Shown here one piece after another: positions 54,192 through 63,377 of a stretch of 64,000 bases of DNA (position 1 is its first letter; each line of letters begins with the position of its first letter). Source of the stretch: an uncultured Psychromonas sp. (lineage in GTDB: Bacteria > Pseudomonadota > Gammaproteobacteria > Enterobacterales > Psychromonadaceae); contig NZ_CANLFB010000003.1 in NCBI RefSeq assembly GCF_947489755.1, positions 62,001 to 126,000 on the forward strand, in the 5' to 3' direction. The notes below the pieces were generated by a model that saw only the letters and a program-made list of their open reading frames with translations, made no database searches and was not told the DNA's origin. Made by a program: the position numbers and the translations under genes.

Positions 54192-55790
54192 TTATTGCAT
54201 ATGTTGTTTTTGACGTTGTAATAATTTACTTGGTTTAGTGGTGTCTTTTTTCTGAGCGGAATGAAGGTTTAGTGTATTAAACACACTTTTTAATCCTGAA
54301 GCCGTATAGTCGCGCTCCAACTGTGGCAATACGACTTCATGTTGGTCAGGAAACAAAGCAACCACCGATTGTGAGATTAACTCATATAAACGTTTAAGGT
54401 TAATTTTATGAGTTTGTCCTGTTTCATCAAATATCCAGTTAGAAATAGCCATAAAGTTATCAAAAGGTTTATCAGCGAGTAGAAAATCTAGAGTATGTTT
54501 AAAGCGGCCTGAATTACCTATCATATCCCAGTAGCGTGCAAAACGATTAACGAGTTGCATGGTCGCAAAATCGACACGGTCGGTACTTAAAATATTAAAC
54601 GGCGGTAACGGATTAAAGCGTAAATCAAAATTCTCAGTGTGCCTAATAATAGGGCTACCTTTAAGACGTTTTAAGATACCCATTTGAATTTCATGTGGTT
54701 TACATGCATATAGTTGATCAAAGCTATCTTTAAAAGAGTCGAAGGTTTCACCTGGTAGTCCAAAAATCAAATCAGCATGAATATGTGCTGTTGTATTTTC
54801 TTTCAGCCAGATTAAATTATCTTTAGATTTTTTGTTATTTTGTTTGCGACTAATATTAGTTTGAACCTGTTGATCAAAGGTTTGAATACCAATTTCAAAC
54901 TGCAATGTATTCTCAGGAAACAGCGCTAACATCTCTTTTAGTTTTCTAGGCAGGTGATCTGGGACAACTTCAAAATGCAGATACAAGTCATCGGTCATTC
55001 TATCTAAGAAAAACTGCATAATTTGCAGTGAAGTATTAATGTCTAAGTTAAAGGTTCTATCAATAAACTTAAAGTTACGAGCGCCACGTTCATACAGTGT
55101 GAGCATTTGCTTTAAGAACACGGTTAACTCGTAAGGATTGGATTTAGTGTCTAACGAAGATAGACAAAATTCACATTTGAAAGGGCAGCCTCGAGATGCT
55201 TCAACATAGAGTAAACGATTCTTTAAATCTTCATCGGTATAATACTGATAAGGCATTTCAAGATCTTTTAAATCAACGGGTTTTGATTTCATGATCTTAG
55301 TGTCTGGTGCGTTATTGCTCAGCAGATCTCTACAAAGTTCATAGAAGCTAATATCCGCTTCACCTGTTAATACATAATCTGCCGTTTGAACAATGAGTTG
55401 TTCTTCTGATTCATAACTTACTTCAGGCCCGCCGAGTACTATTGTAACTTCTGGGGCAATAACTTTTAGTAGGCTAACTACATTAGTTGTTTCAACAATA
55501 TTCCAAATATAAACACCAAAACCTACTACCGATGGCTTGGCCGCTAGTATTTGTTCAACAATATCTAATGGACGAGTATGAATAACAAATTCTTTAACTT
55601 CACAATTATCTTGTAACTCTTTTAAGTTCGCATACAAGTAACGCAGCCCTAAACTAGAGTGAATATATTTAGAGTTAAGCGTTGAAAGTACGATGCTAGA
55701 GGAAGTTAATCCTTCAATAACAGGTGCTTTTTCTTCACTGTTACCGGTACGCATAATTGTGAGTGCATTATCGAATTGTTGTATAGCCAT
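54192..55790 (-). CDS. B12-binding-domain radical SAM protein
   Basis: A 532-residue protein with an N-terminal cobalamin-binding-type domain (about 30-165, with GFGVYIWN and IVLGGPEVSYE), then a radical SAM domain with the cluster motif ASRGCPFKCEFCLSS near residues 199-213, and a C-terminal DUF4080-type region. The N-terminal domain lacks a clear DxHxxG motif, so cobalamin binding, if any, would be base-off without the His. Such enzymes methylate or rearrange substrates; the reaction is unknown. The gene is monocistronic. Confidence 0.85.
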   Translation of the reverse strand: MAIQQFDNALTIMRTGNSEEKAPVIEGLTSSSIVLSTLNSKYIHSSLGLRYLYANLKELQDNCEVKEFVIHTRPLDIVEQILAAKPSVVGFGVYIWNIVETTNVVSLLKVIAPEVTIVLGGPEVSYESEEQLIVQTADYVLTGEADISFYELCRDLLSNNAPDTKIMKSKPVDLKDLEMPYQYYTDEDLKNRLLYVEASRGCPFKCEFCLSSLDTKSNPYELTVFLKQMLTLYERGARNFKFIDRTFNLDINTSLQIMQFFLDRMTDDLYLHFEVVPDHLPRKLKEMLALFPENTLQFEIGIQTFDQQVQTNISRKQNNKKSKDNLIWLKENTTAHIHADLIFGLPGETFDSFKDSFDQLYACKPHEIQMGILKRLKGSPIIRHTENFDLRFNPLPPFNILSTDRVDFATMQLVNRFARYWDMIGNSGRFKHTLDFLLADKPFDNFMAISNWIFDETGQTHKINLKRLYELISQSVVALFPDQHEVVLPQLERDYTASGLKSVFNTLNLHSAQKKDTTKPSKLLQRQKQHMQ

Positions 55791-56239
55791 TAAAGTTCTT
55801 AAATCTCGGGGGAATATATGCGCGACATAATACAGTAATCGTTTATGCTATTCAGTGTCTATTTTACATAAAGGAAATGCTGGCACTTAGTTTTTACATT
55901 TAACCTTCGCTTTATAACGATAAGAGCATAAATAAAGTCATTTTTAAAAATGTTAGCACAATGTTTTTCAATCATCTTCTAAAACGCTAATACTCTGAAA
56001 ATATTACAGTATTCCCTTGAACATTTTTCATGCCTAATGACCTGAATGACTTCCCAATTAAATTATCTGAAATATTAGCCTTATAGACCTTTCCCCTTGG
56101 TATGAAAGGGGGGAGGCTATAAATATCACTAACTTTATTTTTCTGGCACAGACCCTGCAATGTTAAATATGCAAGTTAAGTGGAAAGTTTTTATCCACAA
56201 TTAATATTTTCATAATTAACTACAACATGAGGAATATTT
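55791..56239 (+). promoter_or_regulatory. Upstream region of the glycine-zipper gene with G/C-rich hairpin
   Basis: At 56082-56121, TATAG plus CCTTTCCCC pair with GGGGGGAGG plus CTATA around an eight-base loop. It is the most GC-rich stem in this area and lacks a T run. It ends 118 bp before the ATG at 56240, so it may lie in the mRNA leader. The rest of the region shows no gene. Confidence 0.4.
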
Positions 56240-56734
56240 ATGAGCGAAGTCATTACAGGTCTATTTGAAAAATCTACTTATGCAAGTAACGCTATTTTTA
56301 AGTTAGAGAGTTCGGGTATTCGAGACTCTTATATCAGTATTGTAGCGAACGACTCATACTCTAAAGAAGATTTTGCAGTTGACGAAGGTAACAAAGCTGC
56401 TGAAGGAGGCATTATAGGTGCAACCTCTACTGGCGTGTTAGCTGCTGTTGTTGCAGGATTCACTACTGTAGGTGCTGTTGCAACAGGTGGCACAGGATTA
56501 CTGGTGGCAGGTCCGTTAGTCGCTGCATTAGCCGCTGGTGGCGCAGGTGCGGCTGCAGGTGGGACGGTAGGTGCAATTATTGGTGCTTTCATTCCTGAAC
56601 ACGAAATTAAATTCTATGAAGATGCGATTGAAAAAGGTTCTATCTTGATCGGTGTGAAATACACAAGTAACAATAAAGATGAGATTAAGAGAATTCTTGA
56701 ACTAGCGGGCGCAGACAATGTGTCGACTGCTTAA
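56240..56734 (+). CDS. Glycine-zipper membrane-associated stress-type protein
   Basis: A 164-residue protein. The N-terminal 50 residues look like a small alpha/beta domain (VITGLFEKSTYASNAIFKLE), followed by a long Ala/Gly-rich segment (about 55-118; GGIIGATSTGVLAAVVAGF and AALAAGGAGAAAGGTVGAII) that forms a glycine-zipper hairpin, then an EHEIKFYEDAIEKGSILIGVK tail. The architecture resembles DUF1269/general-stress-type proteins that insert into membranes. Function unknown. GAGGAA precedes the ATG by about eight bases. A 12-bp perfect hairpin follows the gene. Confidence 0.7.
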   Translation: MSEVITGLFEKSTYASNAIFKLESSGIRDSYISIVANDSYSKEDFAVDEGNKAAEGGIIGATSTGVLAAVVAGFTTVGAVATGGTGLLVAGPLVAALAAGGAGAAAGGTVGAIIGAFIPEHEIKFYEDAIEKGSILIGVKYTSNNKDEIKRILELAGADNVSTA

Positions 56735-56760
56735 CCGCTTTATTAGCCTTGCTTAATAAT

Positions 56761-56790
56761 TATAAATGACAGTTAACGCTGTCATTTATA
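56761..56790. terminator. Hairpin after the glycine-zipper gene
   Basis: TATAAATGACAG pairs perfectly with CTGTCATTTATA around TTAACG. It lies 27 bp after the stop. The T run is short, so termination is probable but not certain. Confidence 0.65.
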
Positions 56791-56948
56791 TCCAGAAGAA
56801 CATATTTTACATTATCGCATTTAAAACTATTTAGTTGCCTAGTCGTTTTTAGCATTCATACTTAAACTTTAAGTGTCTGAGTCTTAGCACTTTTAGCCTT
56901 AAGTGCCTTTAGCTTTAAGCAATAAGAGATTAGGCTGCGACATATTAA

Positions 56949-56977
56949 TAAGTCACCATTAAAGTAGTGGTGACTTA
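56949..56977. promoter_or_regulatory. Hairpin upstream of the YqaE-type gene
   Basis: TAAGTCACCA (56949-56958) and TGGTGACTTA (56968-56977) pair perfectly around a nine-base loop, 64 bp before the ATG at 57041. It may be a leader structure or a terminator for upstream transcription. Confidence 0.45.
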
Positions 56978-57040
56978 AATTAAAAGAACGATAAACATGA
57001 AGTCAAAAGCAGTAGTAACCGCTTAAAAAGGAGCAAAGTA

Positions 57041-57199
57041 ATGGATATATTACGTATTATACTTTCAATATTATTACCACCCGTTGGTGTTTTTTTACAG
57101 GTCGGTTTAACGACTCATTTTTTCCTTAATATTGTATTAACGTTACTGGGTTACATACCGGGACTTATTCATGCTATATGGATCATCGCTAGACGCTAG
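57041..57199 (+). CDS. YqaE/Pmp3-family small membrane protein
   Basis: A 52-residue peptide with two hydrophobic helices: MDILRIILSILLPPVGVFLQ and FLNIVLTLLGYIPGLIHAIW, ending in ARR. The ILLPPVGVFL and GYIPGLIHA segments are diagnostic of the UPF0057/Pmp3 family, linked in other organisms to membrane potential and salt or cold stress. AAGGAG lies seven bases before the ATG. It is followed by a strong terminator. The gene is too short for most automatic cut-offs but well supported. Confidence 0.9.
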   Translation: MDILRIILSILLPPVGVFLQVGLTTHFFLNIVLTLLGYIPGLIHAIWIIARR

Positions 57200-57344
57200 T
57201 TAATGATTAACATATTCAAATGGCTATTGTCGGACTGAGATGGCCATCGCAAATACGTTAGAGGATATTTGTTAAAGAATATGCTTAAGACTAAAGCTCC
57301 GATTAAGATTGTATTTCTGGGTCGGAGGCTTATGTTTCCTACTA

Positions 57345-57373
57345 TAAAAGATAGAAGTGACTTCTATCTTTTA
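57345..57373 (+). terminator. Terminator of the YqaE-type gene
   Basis: Thirteen-base arms TAAAAGATAGAAG (57345-57357) and CTTCTATCTTTTA (57361-57373) around TGA, with a U-rich right arm. From 57374 to 57685 I see no gene. Confidence 0.85.
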
Positions 57374-57685
57374 TTCGTTTAAAGCTGCCGATTCATTAGT
57401 TCATTGGCTTTAGGCACTATTTTTGAAAAAACGGATTTATCTCATTCAAATACTATTGTTTTTTATACCTTCGATTACCTATCTATCTTCAGATAAATAA
57501 ACTTAATTTGTTTATTACATACCTATTCTTAATGTAGCTAAAAAACCTTTTAACAAATGTTAGAACCGCTCCACAAATTCATCGAACCGATTACTTTAAT
57601 CAATATTTTATTGATCTAACACTATTCATGTTGAATTCAGTTTATCAATAATAGCCTTAAACGGATGATTATTGAGGAAGCTTAA

Positions 57686-59101
57686 ATGCATAAGTATTTG
57701 AAGTATATATTGCCAATAGCCATACCCTTATTCATTCTCTATTTACCCTTATCTGCTTTTCCATTTGAAGGAATGACCATTGTTCAAAAGCGTATTGCCG
57801 CTATTTTTGTGTTTGCCACACTGAGTTGGATATTAGAGCCCATCCCTATCTATGCCACATCTGTTGCTATTATTTCTCTTGAATTGTTTTTAGTGTCCGA
57901 TAAAGCGATTGTATTTTTTCGTGGTTCAGAGGGAACGGCGCAATATGGTGTTGTGATAAATCACGTTGATATTATGGCTACGTTCGCTAGCCCAATTATT
58001 ATGCTATTTTTAGGTGGATTCTTTTTAGCGATTGCCGCTACAAAATTTCGTTTAGATGTTAATTTAGCAAGGGTACTACTTCGTCCCTTTGGAAATAACC
58101 CTCGTTACGTGATGTTCGGGTTGATGTTAATAACGGGAATGTTTTCGATGTTTATGTCAAATACTGCGACGACTGCCATGATGTTATCTATTTTAGCGCC
58201 AGTTATTGCTGTATTTAGCCCTAAAGATCCTGGTCGTATTGCTTTTGCGTTATGTATTCCTCTTGCTGCTAATATCGGCGGGATAGGTACGCCTATTGGT
58301 ACGCCACCAAATGCGATTGCCTTAAAGTATTTACAGGGCGTCGATAGCATTACCTTTGGTGAATGGATGGCGTTTGGTGTTCCATTTGCAGTGTTAATGA
58401 TGATTTTTGCATGGGGCGTTATTAATAAACTGTTTCCTGCTAATCAACAGAAAATTGAATTAGATATTCAAGGCGAGTTTTTAAAAACACCGAAAGCATT
58501 ATTAGTTTATGTCATATTTGTTGTGACTATTCTCTTGTGGCTGATGGGCTCTGTTCATGGAATGAATTCTTATACGGTAGCTATGATTCCAGTGACTGTT
58601 TTTTTAATGACGGGGATCATTACTAAAGACGATTTAAAGAAAATTTCATGGGATGTACTGTGGCTAGTCTCTGGTGGTATTGCACTGGGTTTAGCATTAG
58701 ATAAAAGTGGTTTAGCTGAGCTGATTGTTTACAGTATTCCTTTTGATTCATTTTCGCCTTATGCGGTGTTAATAGGCGCGACGTTTATGAGTTGGTTAAT
58801 GGCTAATTTTATGTCTAATACGGCAACAGCAAACTTGTTATTACCTATGATGGCAGCATTAGGAGTATCAATGGAGTCTCTTGCGCCATTGGGTGGCGAA
58901 GTTGCGTTGATATTAGTGGTTACCTTTGCCTCTTCACTGGGGATGGCTTTGCCTATTAGTACGCCACCTAATGCTTTAGCACATGCTACTGGCCACATAA
59001 AAACCAATGATATGGCTAAGGTTGGTATTATTGTCGGGTTCTCAGGTGTATTGCTCAGCTTTGTTGTTGTTTGGGTGTTAAATTTTTTAGGCCGAATTTA
59101 G
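57686..59101 (+). CDS. DASS (SLC13) family anion:Na+ symporter
   Basis: A 471-residue transporter with about 11-12 membrane segments. It has the paired SNT motifs of the divalent anion/Na+ symporter family: FMSNTATTAMM near 154 and FMSNTATANLLLPMM near 375, each followed by a (G/S)TPPNA motif (IGTPIGTPPNAIA, ISTPPNALA). Likely substrates are C4-dicarboxylates, citrate or sulfate; the sequence does not decide. GAGGAAG lies seven bases before the ATG. A receiver-like gene follows after 34 bp. Confidence 0.9.
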   Translation: MHKYLKYILPIAIPLFILYLPLSAFPFEGMTIVQKRIAAIFVFATLSWILEPIPIYATSVAIISLELFLVSDKAIVFFRGSEGTAQYGVVINHVDIMATFASPIIMLFLGGFFLAIAATKFRLDVNLARVLLRPFGNNPRYVMFGLMLITGMFSMFMSNTATTAMMLSILAPVIAVFSPKDPGRIAFALCIPLAANIGGIGTPIGTPPNAIALKYLQGVDSITFGEWMAFGVPFAVLMMIFAWGVINKLFPANQQKIELDIQGEFLKTPKALLVYVIFVVTILLWLMGSVHGMNSYTVAMIPVTVFLMTGIITKDDLKKISWDVLWLVSGGIALGLALDKSGLAELIVYSIPFDSFSPYAVLIGATFMSWLMANFMSNTATANLLLPMMAALGVSMESLAPLGGEVALILVVTFASSLGMALPISTPPNALAHATGHIKTNDMAKVGIIVGFSGVLLSFVVVWVLNFLGRI

Positions 59102-59135
59102 CACTGATATCTACTTTATACGTAAAGGGTAAATT

Positions 59136-59618
59136 ATGGATAAATTACATCTTGTTTGTGTCGATGAAGATAGTGAAGTGACATTTAAACTTTTACATGA
59201 TCTCGCACCATTGATTGAATGTTTAACCTTTTCTCAATGTCATTCAGCAGATGAAGCGTTAACTAAGTTAGATAGTATCGATAGACAAGGGGACTTAGTG
59301 GCGATATTAGTATCGGGGCTCACTGAATGCGCTGATACATCAATACAATTGTTAGACGTCATAGCAGAAGATACTCGGTTTGATCATACCAAAAGAATAC
59401 TAATTACTAATGACACCTCTAAAGAAGTGTTAATTAATGCGATTAATGTTGCGCATATTAATCGTTTTTACGAATCGAATTGGGATGCTGATATTTTATT
59501 GAAACAAGTGAGAATATTGCTGACAAAATATATTTTTGCTAAAGGACTCGATTATGAGCAATACCAAGCTCAGCTTGATACTGAAACAATATTAAAGCGG
59601 ATGCGAAAACGGCTTTGA
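59136..59618 (+). CDS. Pseudo-receiver protein downstream of the transporter
   Basis: A 160-residue protein that looks like a receiver domain in pattern: VCVDEDSEV for the acidic pocket and regular alpha/beta alternation. The expected phosphoacceptor Asp is replaced in VAILVSGLTE, and the conserved Thr/Lys are not clear either (ILITND, RFYESN). About 30 C-terminal residues form a helix (YEQYQAQLDTETILKRMRKR). It is probably a phosphorylation-independent regulator or adaptor. It is 34 bp after the DASS gene and co-oriented, so it may be co-expressed with it. Confidence 0.7.
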   Translation: MDKLHLVCVDEDSEVTFKLLHDLAPLIECLTFSQCHSADEALTKLDSIDRQGDLVAILVSGLTECADTSIQLLDVIAEDTRFDHTKRILITNDTSKEVLINAINVAHINRFYESNWDADILLKQVRILLTKYIFAKGLDYEQYQAQLDTETILKRMRKRL

Positions 59619-59706
59619 CCTATTTAAAGCTGATGTTGGGTTAACCGATTGCTTGTCACTTTATAAAGTCTAGAACTCAAGTAGTCATGAGGCTGGTAAT
59701 GAGTGG

Positions 59707-60090
59707 TTATTTATCATTGCTCCAATATATAACAACTTGCTGTTTTCCCCATTCTCGTGCTTTTTGAACATCTTTGCCCATGTAAATATCGATCTTATTT
59801 TTCCAGCGTTTGTTCATTTTATCCAATACTCGGAATGTCCCCTCGAAGCCTTTAATCCGGACTTCTTGTCGATGAGAGAGCCCAAGTTTAATTAGATCTC
59901 TCGATACCGCAATAGACTTCATACCTGGCTTGAGTATATCTCCCCACGCTGCTTGATTGGGAGTCGAGTCAGTCTCTCCTCTTGTTGAAGTATAAGCACT
60001 GGCCGTAACTGTTAATGACTGTTCTGCTATAGCCAAGCCCATAAATGAAATAAGGGACAATACAATCACGACATGCAGGCTAGGTTTCAT
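59707..60090 (-). CDS. 3D (Asp-Asp-Asp) domain exported protein
   Basis: A 127-residue precursor with a signal peptide (about 1-23, ending SFMGLAIAEQ). The mature part holds the 3D-domain segments VTASAYTSTRGETDSTP, AVSRDLIKLGLSHRQEVRI and VLDKMNKRWKNKIDIYMG, which carry the Asp residues of this double-psi barrel fold. Related proteins are MltA-like murein hydrolases, so cell-wall action is plausible. ATG 60090 is eight bases after AGGAA. It lies 57 bp downstream of the DUF2914 gene on the same strand. Confidence 0.82.
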   Translation of the reverse strand: MKPSLHVVIVLSLISFMGLAIAEQSLTVTASAYTSTRGETDSTPNQAAWGDILKPGMKSIAVSRDLIKLGLSHRQEVRIKGFEGTFRVLDKMNKRWKNKIDIYMGKDVQKAREWGKQQVVIYWSNDK

Positions 60091-60147
60091 TATCAATATT
60101 CCTTTATGTTTTATTTGTTTATTAATTACAAATCGTTACTGATAAAC

Positions 60148-60990
60148 CTAGTATTTAAATTGACTTGTTGCAAGTACGTCACCGTTTTGGTTTTGAAGTT
60201 CAACTTTCCACTGGCCGTGCATGTTTGACTGAATAAACTTACTAGAGTGACTTCTCCAACGGTTACCTATCACGCCTATGCGTACTTTCGCAATATTTTC
60301 ATTATTCAAACTCCATTGATAATAGAGCGTGGTATTTTTTGAATCATCAACTTGAGAGAATGCATAGATTGTTGCAATGTTATTATCAAAAACAATGTCG
60401 TTGATAGTACCTACTGGTTCATTCGCTATTACATTTTGAGCAATTATAAAACGAGTAACAGCTTCTGAGAGTATTTCTGTTTTAACCTGAGTGAACGGCA
60501 TCATTGAGTTATTAGTTTCTGTTTCAGGTACATTAGCTGCCACAGTGTTTAAGGCTGCTGATGTATTATCTGTAATAGCTGATGTGATCTTTGAAAGCTC
60601 ACTTTCTTTTGTATTAACAGGTATCGTATCGACATTGATATTTTCAATCGTTGCATCTTCTAATCGAGCTTGTGCTGGTGGTACTTCTGTCTCGTTGGCT
60701 ATGTGGGGTGTTGCTGCTGGAATAGCATTTTCTATTGCAGGTGGTTGAGAAGTGTTTGATGTTGAATCAGCATTGCTGGTTTGAGCCATTGCTGTGTGAT
60801 TATCATCAGTATTATCTTGAGATAAATAAGAAGATCCATAATAAATAGTGCTGCCGATGGCAATAAACACTAATAGAGAACACCCAATTATTCTCCCCCA
60901 GCGGTATTGGTACTTTTTTTCATCCTCAGTGAGACTATTTTGTTGTGGTTTAAAATTAACACGGATAGTAAATTTTTCCGATTCCTTCAT
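60148..60990 (-). CDS. DUF2914 protein with one membrane anchor
   Basis: A 280-residue protein: a charged cytoplasmic start (about 1-32), one membrane segment (CSLLVFIAIGSTIYYGSSYL, about 37-56), a low-complexity Thr/Ala/Asn-rich periplasmic spacer (about 57-165) and a C-terminal DUF2914 domain (about 175-280) containing YYQWSLNNENIAKVRIGVIG and GQWKVELQNQNGDVLATSQF. This domain is known from exported proteins; its function is undetermined. It is probably co-transcribed with the 3D-domain gene that follows. Confidence 0.78.
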   Translation of the reverse strand: MKESEKFTIRVNFKPQQNSLTEDEKKYQYRWGRIIGCSLLVFIAIGSTIYYGSSYLSQDNTDDNHTAMAQTSNADSTSNTSQPPAIENAIPAATPHIANETEVPPAQARLEDATIENINVDTIPVNTKESELSKITSAITDNTSAALNTVAANVPETETNNSMMPFTQVKTEILSEAVTRFIIAQNVIANEPVGTINDIVFDNNIATIYAFSQVDDSKNTTLYYQWSLNNENIAKVRIGVIGNRWRSHSSKFIQSNMHGQWKVELQNQNGDVLATSQFKY

Positions 60991-61237
60991 GTTTTTGATC
61001 TCACTGAGGTTTTGTCGAATAGTATGGTATTGGATTATTAATATAAATAATAATTCAGATGTTTTCTTAGGTTACATTCTCCTAATGTGATTATTATTTT
61101 ACTTATTTAGTACATATTTACTACTTTTCTAAGTCTAAATCGTTAAATAGGTTAATGTTATTTTTATTGAAGGTTAATCTGACATTTAAAATGTGGCGAT
61201 AGCTTAATGATAGAATAGGCAAAATTGGAAAGAGGAA

Positions 61238-61297
61238 ACACATTAACATTGAGTTGTTGTACGGATAAGTGCACTGAAAAAACGTATGTTAATGTGT
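61238..61297. repeat. 12-bp inverted repeat beyond the DUF938 gene
   Basis: ACACATTAACAT (61238-61249) and ATGTTAATGTGT (61286-61297) are perfect complements separated by 36 bases, 13 bp after the minus-strand stop of the DUF938 gene. It may form a long-loop hairpin at the transcript end. The rest of 60991-61309 shows nothing further. Confidence 0.55.
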
Positions 61298-61309
61298 GGT
61301 TAGAATGGA

Positions 61310-61945
61310 TTATAAGTGACTGTTTACCTTGCTTTTTAAAGCATTTTTTCGAAAGTACAATAATTGATTGTTAGCAGGCATTACGTGATCTTTTATTAGA
61401 CTAAGATTTGCTGAGCTAGCCAACATTAAAATGTCTTCAATGTTACGAATGCCGCTGTCTTTATCTCTTTCTTTTAGCCACAAATCAAAACTTTCATTGC
61501 TGTCGCTAGTATATTTTCCTTTATATTTAAAAGGGCCATAAATACAAACGTGAGCGCTATCAGTTAAATTTTTTGCAATACCTTCAAAGAATTTAATCAC
61601 TAATGGCCAACTTATTATATGTAATGTATTCGCAGTAAACAGTGCATCTATTGGTAATGCTTGGTTTGGAATGGGCCAATCTTCATTTAAATCGACGACG
61701 ATAGGCTTTTCAACATTCACTAAATTACTTTCATCTAACCATTCATTAATGCCATTATGATTGATGAGTAAATCACTAGTCTGCCAAGTCAAGTGTGCTA
61801 AATGTTGAGCAAAGAAAACCGCGTGTTGTCCTGTCCCTGAACCAATTTCTAATACATGTTTATTAGACGCGAATAGAGACGTTAACAGTGTGAGGATAGG
61901 TTGTTTGTTATTGTCAGATGCTTGGGAAAAAGGTTTATTAGTCAT
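61310..61945 (-). CDS. DUF938-family SAM-dependent methyltransferase
   Basis: A 211-residue methyltransferase-like protein. It has the SAM motif HVLEIGSGTGQHAVFFA near residues 30-46, LTWQTSDL for the ribose-binding acidic position, and FTANTLHIISW plus YGPFKYKG, which are typical of DUF938 (COG0500-like) proteins. The substrate is unknown. It begins two bases after the acyltransferase-like gene, so the two form an operon. Confidence 0.85.
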   Translation of the reverse strand: MTNKPFSQASDNNKQPILTLLTSLFASNKHVLEIGSGTGQHAVFFAQHLAHLTWQTSDLLINHNGINEWLDESNLVNVEKPIVVDLNEDWPIPNQALPIDALFTANTLHIISWPLVIKFFEGIAKNLTDSAHVCIYGPFKYKGKYTSDSNESFDLWLKERDKDSGIRNIEDILMLASSANLSLIKDHVMPANNQLLYFRKNALKSKVNSHL

Positions 61946-61947
61946 TT

Positions 61948-63075
61948 TTAATCTAATTTTTTGAAGGGTAAGAATTCACGACATTGTGCTTGGTAGATTA
62001 GCATATGGCTTTGCTCTTGTTGACAAAAATCTTTGATCGCATCTTTAAAGCTAGGATGCATTATCCAATGATAAGAGTAAGTGAGGATAGGTTCAAAACC
62101 TCTTTGAATTTTATGTTCACCCTGAGTACCTGGATTAAAGCTTGTTAGGTTATTTTCAATACAAAACTCTATTCCTTGATAATAACAAAGTTCAAAATGT
62201 AAATTATTATAGTATTCAGTACACCCCCAATAACGCCCGTATAGCTGGGAGTCATCATAAAAAAATAATGCACAGGCAATATCTTCTTGGCCATTATCTG
62301 CGATCATTAATAATATATTACCTGTCATTTTACTGACTATTTCTTGAAAAAACGTGGCATTTAAATGAGGCTGGTGGCCTCGTTTTAAATAGGTTAATTG
62401 ATAGGTTAAATAAAAGAAATCTAAGTCTTTCTGTGTGATTTGATGACTTAGCAATCGTCGAATGTTAATGCCTTGTTGAGCCACAGATAGTCTTTCTTTA
62501 CGTGTACTTCTTCTTTTACGTGATGTGAAAGTATTAAGGAAGTCATCGAAGTTTTTATAATGACGATTAAACCAATGAAATTGTACGGTATTTCGCTGAT
62601 AAACATCTTCAGGTAATGTTGTTTTAATCTGATCGCAATACAATAAATGCCAACTGTTAATTTGTTCTTGTTCGCAATATTGTATGAGCGGTTCAAACAC
62701 ATCACATAAGTCTAGATCTGGTGATAATAATTTATCACTATTGACAGGAGTAAAAGGAATCGTCGCCACCAATTTTGGGTAATAATCAATGTTGTATCTT
62801 TTAAATGCATCTGCCCAATCCCAATCAAAAACATACTCACCCCATGAGTGACTTTTTAAATACATTGGCATAATTGCTAGGACATCATCCTCTGCTTTTG
62901 CGACTAAGTGATGGGGCTGCCATCCTTGCTGAGAACTAACGGATTGACTATTCTCAAGTGCCTTAAAAAAATCATAGTGAAGAAAAGGGCAGGTTGAGTT
63001 GTTTAACTTGTTCCAATCATTCTCATTGATATTTTCAATAGCATTAACGAAGTGAATGTTTATGTGGGTGGTCAA
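61948..63075 (-). CDS. COG3146/DUF482 (peptidogalycan-type) acyltransferase
   Basis: A 375-residue GNAT-like protein. Features are the FLHYDFFKALENSQSV opening, WQPHHLVAKAEDDVLAIMPMYLK, the KRRSTRKERLSV basic segment near 186-197, and a C-terminal GNAT fold with YGRYWGCTEYYNNLHFELCYY, FNPGTQGEHKIQRGFEPILTYS (split here for length at about 315-336) and a helical tail. The family is annotated as peptidoglycan or lipid biosynthesis acyltransferase without a proven substrate. It heads a two-gene operon with the DUF938 methyltransferase. Confidence 0.82.
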   Translation of the reverse strand: MTTHINIHFVNAIENINENDWNKLNNSTCPFLHYDFFKALENSQSVSSQQGWQPHHLVAKAEDDVLAIMPMYLKSHSWGEYVFDWDWADAFKRYNIDYYPKLVATIPFTPVNSDKLLSPDLDLCDVFEPLIQYCEQEQINSWHLLYCDQIKTTLPEDVYQRNTVQFHWFNRHYKNFDDFLNTFTSRKRRSTRKERLSVAQQGINIRRLLSHQITQKDLDFFYLTYQLTYLKRGHQPHLNATFFQEIVSKMTGNILLMIADNGQEDIACALFFYDDSQLYGRYWGCTEYYNNLHFELCYYQGIEFCIENNLTSFNPGTQGEHKIQRGFEPILTYSYHWIMHPSFKDAIKDFCQQEQSHMLIYQAQCREFLPFKKLD

Positions 63076-63377
63076 TTGAAACTCCCTAATTGCGCTCTGC
63101 TAAAGCTCATTGTTAATAAGTAATGTGACTGTGACTTTAAAACTGTTTGTATTGATTGGCTAGCATACCGCGATAAGAATAGAAGTTAGATAAAATTTTA
63201 CCCTTATATCGACGTTAGTACGTTTTTGAACGCTAATCGGTATCTAAATGAATATTGTAGCGTGCAGCGTGATCTGCTTGAGTTTTATATTCGTATTTAA
63301 ACTTTATTGAGGTTAAAAAAGTATCAATCTAAAAATTTTTTAGTTGAATTAAAGTGATCAATTTAAGGCTAATGTTA
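63076..63377. other. Divergent intergenic region
   Basis: About 300 bp between the COG3146 gene and the SOUL gene. No structure or operator that I would assert. Confidence 0.4.
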
